Shown here: positions 6,906-9,756 of the stretch, in pieces
How positions within the stretch are numbered: position 1 is the stretch's first letter
Layout of the letters: every line of letters starts with the position of its first letter
Assembly: GCA_025351985.1 (NCBI GenBank)
Contig: JANXUW010000363.1
Coordinates: 1 to 9,756, forward strand
Origin: Pseudolysobacter sp.
GTDB taxonomy: Bacteria > Pseudomonadota > Gammaproteobacteria > Xanthomonadales > Rhodanobacteraceae
Length of the DNA stretch: 9,756 bases
Reading direction: 5' to 3'
The notes under the pieces: model-generated
Told to the model about the DNA's origin: nothing
The model's input: the letters and a program-made list of their open reading frames with translations, nothing else
Database searches by the model: none
Program-made: the position numbers and the translations under genes

Positions 6906-9422
6906 TCACTCGAAACCGTCTGCAAAAATCCGATCGTCCACATGAAACTGGCGGGTCGTTTGCAGCGCTCCCTGCGAGCCGTTATGGAACCCCGAGCTCA
7001 GCGTTCCGTAGGCGCGTAGATAGAAGGTCTGGCCGACCGCGGGCATGTGGATTCCGCTGAGTTGCCAACCACCGGTGATGCGACTCATCGTGCCGAGCAA
7101 GCTGAAGTTGCTGTTGTCTACGGAGTAGAAAATTGTCGGCGGCAATGCGAGTTCCGGCGAGCTGCCTGAGCGCTGCCAGATGACATTGCCGTTCTGCAGC
7201 GACAACGATTGCACTGCAGCGGCGGGCAAGCTCAAGCGAGCGATGAAGTTTCTCGTGCTGCCCGCGATTGTCGCAAAACCGCCGGCGGCCAGCAGCTTGC
7301 CATCGGCCTGTTGCATCAGTGAAAAAACCGTCGCGATGCCATTCGTGTTGCCGGTGTCCGCAGTGAACGTGGCATCAAGGCTGCCGTCGGCGTTGAGGCG
7401 CGCGAGATGCGCGCGTGCGCCCGCGCCAACGGCGGTGAAGTTTCCGGCGATGATGATCCGGCCATCGGCCTGCAACGCGATAGAAAACACGTTGGCATTG
7501 AGATTGGCATTGAAGCTGGAATCGTAACTTCCGTCGCTGTTGAGGCGTGCGATGTAACTGTGCGCTACACCGCCGATATTCGTGAAATCGCCACCCACCA
7601 GCAGCTTCCCATCGGGCTGCAGCATCATCGCCTCTATACCCTGATTTGCGCTCGCGTTGAACGCCGTATCGACACTGCCATCGGCATTGAAGCGCGCAAG
7701 ATAATTACGGATGGCGCCGAAAAAACCGCCGACCATCGTCTTGCCATCCGCTTGCAATGCCAGTGTCACCGCGGTGCCGCTCGTGATCGAGGCGAATGCG
7801 GTGTCGAGATTGCCGTTGAAATTGAGTCGTGCGATGCCACCGCGAGCAGTGGCATTAACCGTGCCGAATGCTCCCGCGGCCATTACCCTGCCGTTGGGTT
7901 GCACCTTCAGTGCATACACGACATTGTCGCCCTGCGGGGTGAACGTCGCATCCACGCTGCCATCGCTGTTCACGCGTGCAAAATTGCTGTGCGCGGTGCT
8001 ACCCGCATTGGTGAAATAGCCGCCCAATACGGTCTTGCCATCGACTTGCAGTGCGACTGCTTCGAGTGAATCGTCAACCGTCGGATTGAAGCCTGTATCC
8101 AGACTGCCATCGGGCGTGAAGCGCACGAGATGAGCGCGGCTGGTCGTAATAATCGTGGTGAAATCGCCACCGACCAGCAGCCTGCCATCGGTTTGCAGCG
8201 CAAGTGCAAGTGCGTCGCTGTTGGGGGTCGGATTGAAACCGGAATCGAGTGTTCCGCCGATGCCGAGTCGCGCGATGTGGCTGCGCGTGACTCCGTTGAC
8301 GACACTGAAATCGCCGCCCAGCATGACGTTGTCGTCGGGCTCCTGCGCGAGTGCGTAGACGGTGTCGTTGACACTCGGATTGAATGCGGCATTGACGGTA
8401 CCATCGATATTCAAGCGTACGACACGATTATGGGTCGCACCGGCAACTGCGGTGAATGCGCCGCCGAGCAAGACCCTGCCGTCGGTTTGCATGGCCAGCG
8501 CGAAGACGTTGTTGTTCGCACCGGGATTGAATGTGGAATCGATATTGCCGTTGCTCAATACACGTGCGATGTGCGAACGATTCTGTCCGCCGATCGTCAC
8601 GAAGCTGCCGCCGACGACAAAATTTCCATCGGCCTGCAAAACGATCGCCGCGATCGGATCACCACTGCTTGGACTGAACGAAAGGTCGACTTGGCCCAGC
8701 GCATCCACGCGAGCGATGTGTTGCAGCAAGATAGTGTTGATGTGGGTGAAATCGCCGCCGAGCACGAGCTGGCCGTCGGCCTGTACGACCAGCGCTTCGA
8801 CCGTGTTGTCGCACGACAGGTCGTAAGCGGTATCGACGCTGCCATCGGTGTTCAATCGTGCCAGATGTTTGCGCACGGAGGTGCCGACCTGCGTGAACGC
8901 GCCGCCGAGCAGTGGTTTGCCGTTTTTTTGCAAAGCCAGCGTCAAGACCGACGCATTGACATTCGGGTTGAAAAACCCATCGACACTGCCATCATTGTTC
9001 AATCGCGCGAGATTGTTGCGCGTCGATGCGCCGACCTGGCTGAAAAGTCCGCCGATCAGAATCTTGCCGTCGTTCTGCACGGCGATAGCGAAGATCGTCC
9101 CAGTCACTACGGTTGCGACAAATGCCGGATCCGTGCTGCCATCGGGCAAAAGTCGAGCAAGGCGACTGCGCGATTGCCCGCTGATGTTCGTGAACATACC
9201 GCCGACGAGGATCTTGCCATCGGCCTGCGCCGCGAGCACACGTACTGAAGCATCGGCGTTCGGATGAAAACCGTCGTCGACGTTTTGCGCGTGTGCCGGC
9301 ATTGCGACGAAGCCAAGCAGGCAGAGCAGGAGCGATAACGCGCATCTGCGGCTCGCGACGCACAGCGCCGGAAATGCAGCTGTGAAACGAAACGTATTTG
9401 CTGCGGGGCAGTGCTCGCGCAT
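6906..9422 (-). CDS. Secreted delta-60 repeat (DUF5122) beta-propeller protein with C-terminal IFADGFE tail
   Basis: An 838-aa exported protein. The N-terminus has a long n-region, a hydrophobic core LSLLLCLLGFVA (29-40) and a likely cut AHA|QN after residue 45. Residues 47-730 are 14 tandem delta-60 repeats of about 49 aa with the pattern F-N-P-x(3-5)-V-x-A-L-x-x-Q-x-D-G-K-x-x-x-G-G-x-F-x-x-[IV]-x(5-6)-[HR]-x-x-[IL]-A-R-[LV]-x-x-[DN]-G-x-x-D. Such repeats are predicted to build beta-propellers on secreted proteins. A distinct C-terminal domain (731-838) reads VIWQRSGSSPELALPP, RITGGWQLSG and FYLRAYG, and ends DRIFADGFE, a tail I recall from exported proteins of Xanthomonadales relatives. No enzyme motif recognised; binding or structural role inferred. 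Start ATG 9422 has AGGT about 9 nt upstream, and no other plausible in-frame start precedes the signal peptide core. A perfect 10-bp dyad lies 13 nt upstream. Confidence 0.9.
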   Translation of the reverse strand: MREHCPAANTFRFTAAFPALCVASRRCALSLLLCLLGFVAMPAHAQNVDDGFHPNADASVRVLAAQADGKILVGGMFTNISGQSRSRLARLLPDGSTDPAFVATVVTGTIFAIAVQNDGKILIGGLFSQVGASTRNNLARLNNDGSVDGFFNPNVNASVLTLALQKNGKPLLGGAFTQVGTSVRKHLARLNTDGSVDTAYDLSCDNTVEALVVQADGQLVLGGDFTHINTILLQHIARVDALGQVDLSFSPSSGDPIAAIVLQADGNFVVGGSFVTIGGQNRSHIARVLSNGNIDSTFNPGANNNVFALAMQTDGRVLLGGAFTAVAGATHNRVVRLNIDGTVNAAFNPSVNDTVYALAQEPDDNVMLGGDFSVVNGVTRSHIARLGIGGTLDSGFNPTPNSDALALALQTDGRLLVGGDFTTIITTSRAHLVRFTPDGSLDTGFNPTVDDSLEAVALQVDGKTVLGGYFTNAGSTAHSNFARVNSDGSVDATFTPQGDNVVYALKVQPNGRVMAAGAFGTVNATARGGIARLNFNGNLDTAFASITSGTAVTLALQADGKTMVGGFFGAIRNYLARFNADGSVDTAFNASANQGIEAMMLQPDGKLLVGGDFTNIGGVAHSYIARLNSDGSYDSSFNANLNANVFSIALQADGRIIIAGNFTAVGAGARAHLARLNADGSLDATFTADTGNTNGIATVFSLMQQADGKLLAAGGFATIAGSTRNFIARLSLPAAAVQSLSLQNGNVIWQRSGSSPELALPPTIFYSVDNSNFSLLGTMSRITGGWQLSGIHMPAVGQTFYLRAYGTLSSGFHNGSQGALQTTRQFHVDDRIFADGFE
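7233..9284 (-). repeat. Fourteen tandem delta-60 repeats (about 147 bp period)
   Basis: The repeat block covers residues 47-730. Most units are 49-50 aa. Unit 11 (TAFASITSGT to FNADGSVD) is only 45 aa because the loop between the GGxF strand and the LAR strand is short (GGFFGAIRNYLARF). Unit 14 carries an insertion (TADTGNTNGIATVF). Unit 4 is the most divergent and holds the only Cys of the block (DLSCDN). On the plus strand the recurrent TTGCCATCGG words mark the DGK turn of many units. Confidence 0.88.
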
Positions 9423-9435
9423 GTCGGATTACCTG

Positions 9436-9458
9436 CTATTTGTCGGATCGACAAATAG
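9436..9458. promoter_or_regulatory. Perfect 10-bp dyad (operator or leader hairpin) just upstream of the delta-60 gene
   Basis: CTATTTGTCG (9436-9445) and CGACAAATAG (9449-9458) are perfect reverse complements around a 3-nt spacer. The inner edge is 13 nt from the start codon at 9422-9420, directly 5' of the AGGT ribosome-binding site on the minus strand. It suits a dimeric repressor site, or an RNA hairpin abutting the ribosome site. The octamer TGTCGGAT occurs both here (9441-9448) and over the start codon (9422-9429). Confidence 0.6.
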
Positions 9459-9473
9459 AACAACGGAATCGGC

Positions 9474-9492
9474 GACGTGGCAGCGCCACGTC
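9474..9492. promoter_or_regulatory. Perfect 8-bp dyad in the divergent intergenic region
   Basis: GACGTGGC (9474-9481) and GCCACGTC (9485-9492) are perfect reverse complements with a 3-nt spacer, the same spacer length as the 9436-9458 dyad but a different sequence. The two dyad centres are 36 bp apart. The likely reading is a transcription factor site; an RNA hairpin is possible on either transcript. Confidence 0.5.
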
Positions 9493-9579
9493 AGTGCAAT
9501 AAACATGCGGAAACGGAGTTGCGGAATCAAATAACGAGACGCCGCGCCTGCCACTCGAAACCCGTGCAGACGCCACGTC
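9474..9579. repeat. Three copies of the octamer GCCACGTC
   Basis: GCCACGTC occurs at 9485-9492 and 9572-9579 in direct orientation (both as the nonamer CGCCACGTC, starting at 9484 and 9571) and inverted at 9474-9481. The first two positions form the 8-bp dyad; the third sits in a smaller imperfect dyad ACGCC-5 nt-GGCGT (9570-9584). Three copies within 106 bp suggest repeated half-sites of one regulator. Confidence 0.45.
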
Positions 9580-9581
9580 GG

Positions 9582-9612
9582 CGTGATCCATTCTGCAATC
9601 GCAGAAATCACG
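9582..9612. promoter_or_regulatory. Interrupted inverted repeat before the rightmost gene
   Basis: Inner arms TTCTGC (9591-9596) and GCAGAA (9601-9606) enclose AATC; outer arms CGTGAT (9582-9587) and ATCACG (9607-9612) add six pairs, with CCA (9588-9590) unpaired on one side. Twelve pairs in all. A poor -10-like TAGGAT follows at 9615-9620 (4 of 6), so the element would overlap the -35/spacer region of a promoter for the gene at 9649. Promoter call is weak. Confidence 0.45.
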
Positions 9613-9648
9613 TGTAGGATGCAGCGATGGCCGCTTGAGGGAATATCG

Positions 9649-9756
9649 ATGGCTAATGCACGCACACGTTACGACACAATCAGCAGCTTCATGCAGCGGC
9701 AGTACGAGGCCAAGGCAACCGTGCTGTACAACAAACCGGCGGTCGAGATCGCCAAC
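9649..9756 (+). CDS. Unidentified protein, N-terminal 36 residues (runs off right edge)
   Basis: ATG 9649 follows a strong Shine-Dalgarno GAGGGAA (9637-9643) at 5-nt spacing, and the frame is open to the window edge for 36 codons. The visible product begins MANARTRYDTISSF and continues QRQYEAKATVLYNKPAVEIAN. It has no signal peptide or hydrophobic segment, so a cytoplasmic start is likely. I do not recognise the family. The gene diverges from the delta-60 gene across a 226-nt region full of dyads. Good start signals and G/C-rich third positions support it being real; product unknown. Confidence 0.65.
   Translation, partial: MANARTRYDTISSFMQRQYEAKATVLYNKPAVEIAN

Noticed and set aside
8130..9248. 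372-codon plus-strand open frame opposite the delta-60 gene
   Set aside because: It mirrors the 147-bp repeat period of the minus-strand gene and has no start signals or independent motif; a shadow frame.

Overview
The window looks like a chromosomal stretch of a GC-rich gammaproteobacterium, most likely of the Xanthomonadales/Lysobacterales (Rhodanobacteraceae-like). This is inferred from family content only: an IPTL-CTERM secreted protein, a delta-60-repeat secreted protein ending in IFADGFE, a Sig-70_X6-type ECF-like sigma factor, and codons rich in G/C at the third position. No marker gene fixes the taxonomy. No tRNA, rRNA, CRISPR, transposase or phage gene was seen.

Layout, left to right. 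(1) complement(1..349) is the N-terminal part of an exported protein whose visible end resembles the start of a BNR/sortilin-type beta-propeller; it runs off the left edge. (2) 350-602 is a divergent intergenic region holding a good sigma70-type promoter right before (3) 603-1160, an ECF-like sigma factor. (4) 1161-1430 has no gene; it holds a weak 6-bp dyad and a T7 run, and no convincing terminator or promoter was found. (5) 1431-6020 is a 1529-aa secreted protein: signal peptide, right-handed beta-helix, six tandem FN3-like repeats each with a conserved cysteine pair, a choice-of-anchor-U-like domain and a C-terminal IPTL-CTERM-like sorting signal. (6) 6021-6262 is a non-coding gap with three consecutive inverted repeats (stems of 12, 6 and 15 bp) leading to (7) 6263-6859, a two-TM protein with a DUF2846-like domain. 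(8) complement(6906..9422) converges on it and encodes an 838-aa secreted protein with 14 delta-60 repeats. (9) 9423-9648 is a divergent intergenic region unusually rich in dyad symmetry (10-, 8- and 6+6-bp arms) and in copies of the octamer GCCACGTC. (10) 9649-9756 is the start of an unidentified gene that runs off the right edge.

Three of the six genes encode large or presumably large exported repeat proteins (beta-propeller, beta-helix plus FN3, delta-60 propeller) and one encodes a membrane protein, so the region reads as an envelope/exoprotein locus. Whether the sigma factor controls these genes cannot be told from sequence alone. The observations most worth following are the structured leader at 6065-6198 and the palindrome-dense control region at 9436-9612. 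No complete new system (defence, conflict, biosynthetic) is evident.
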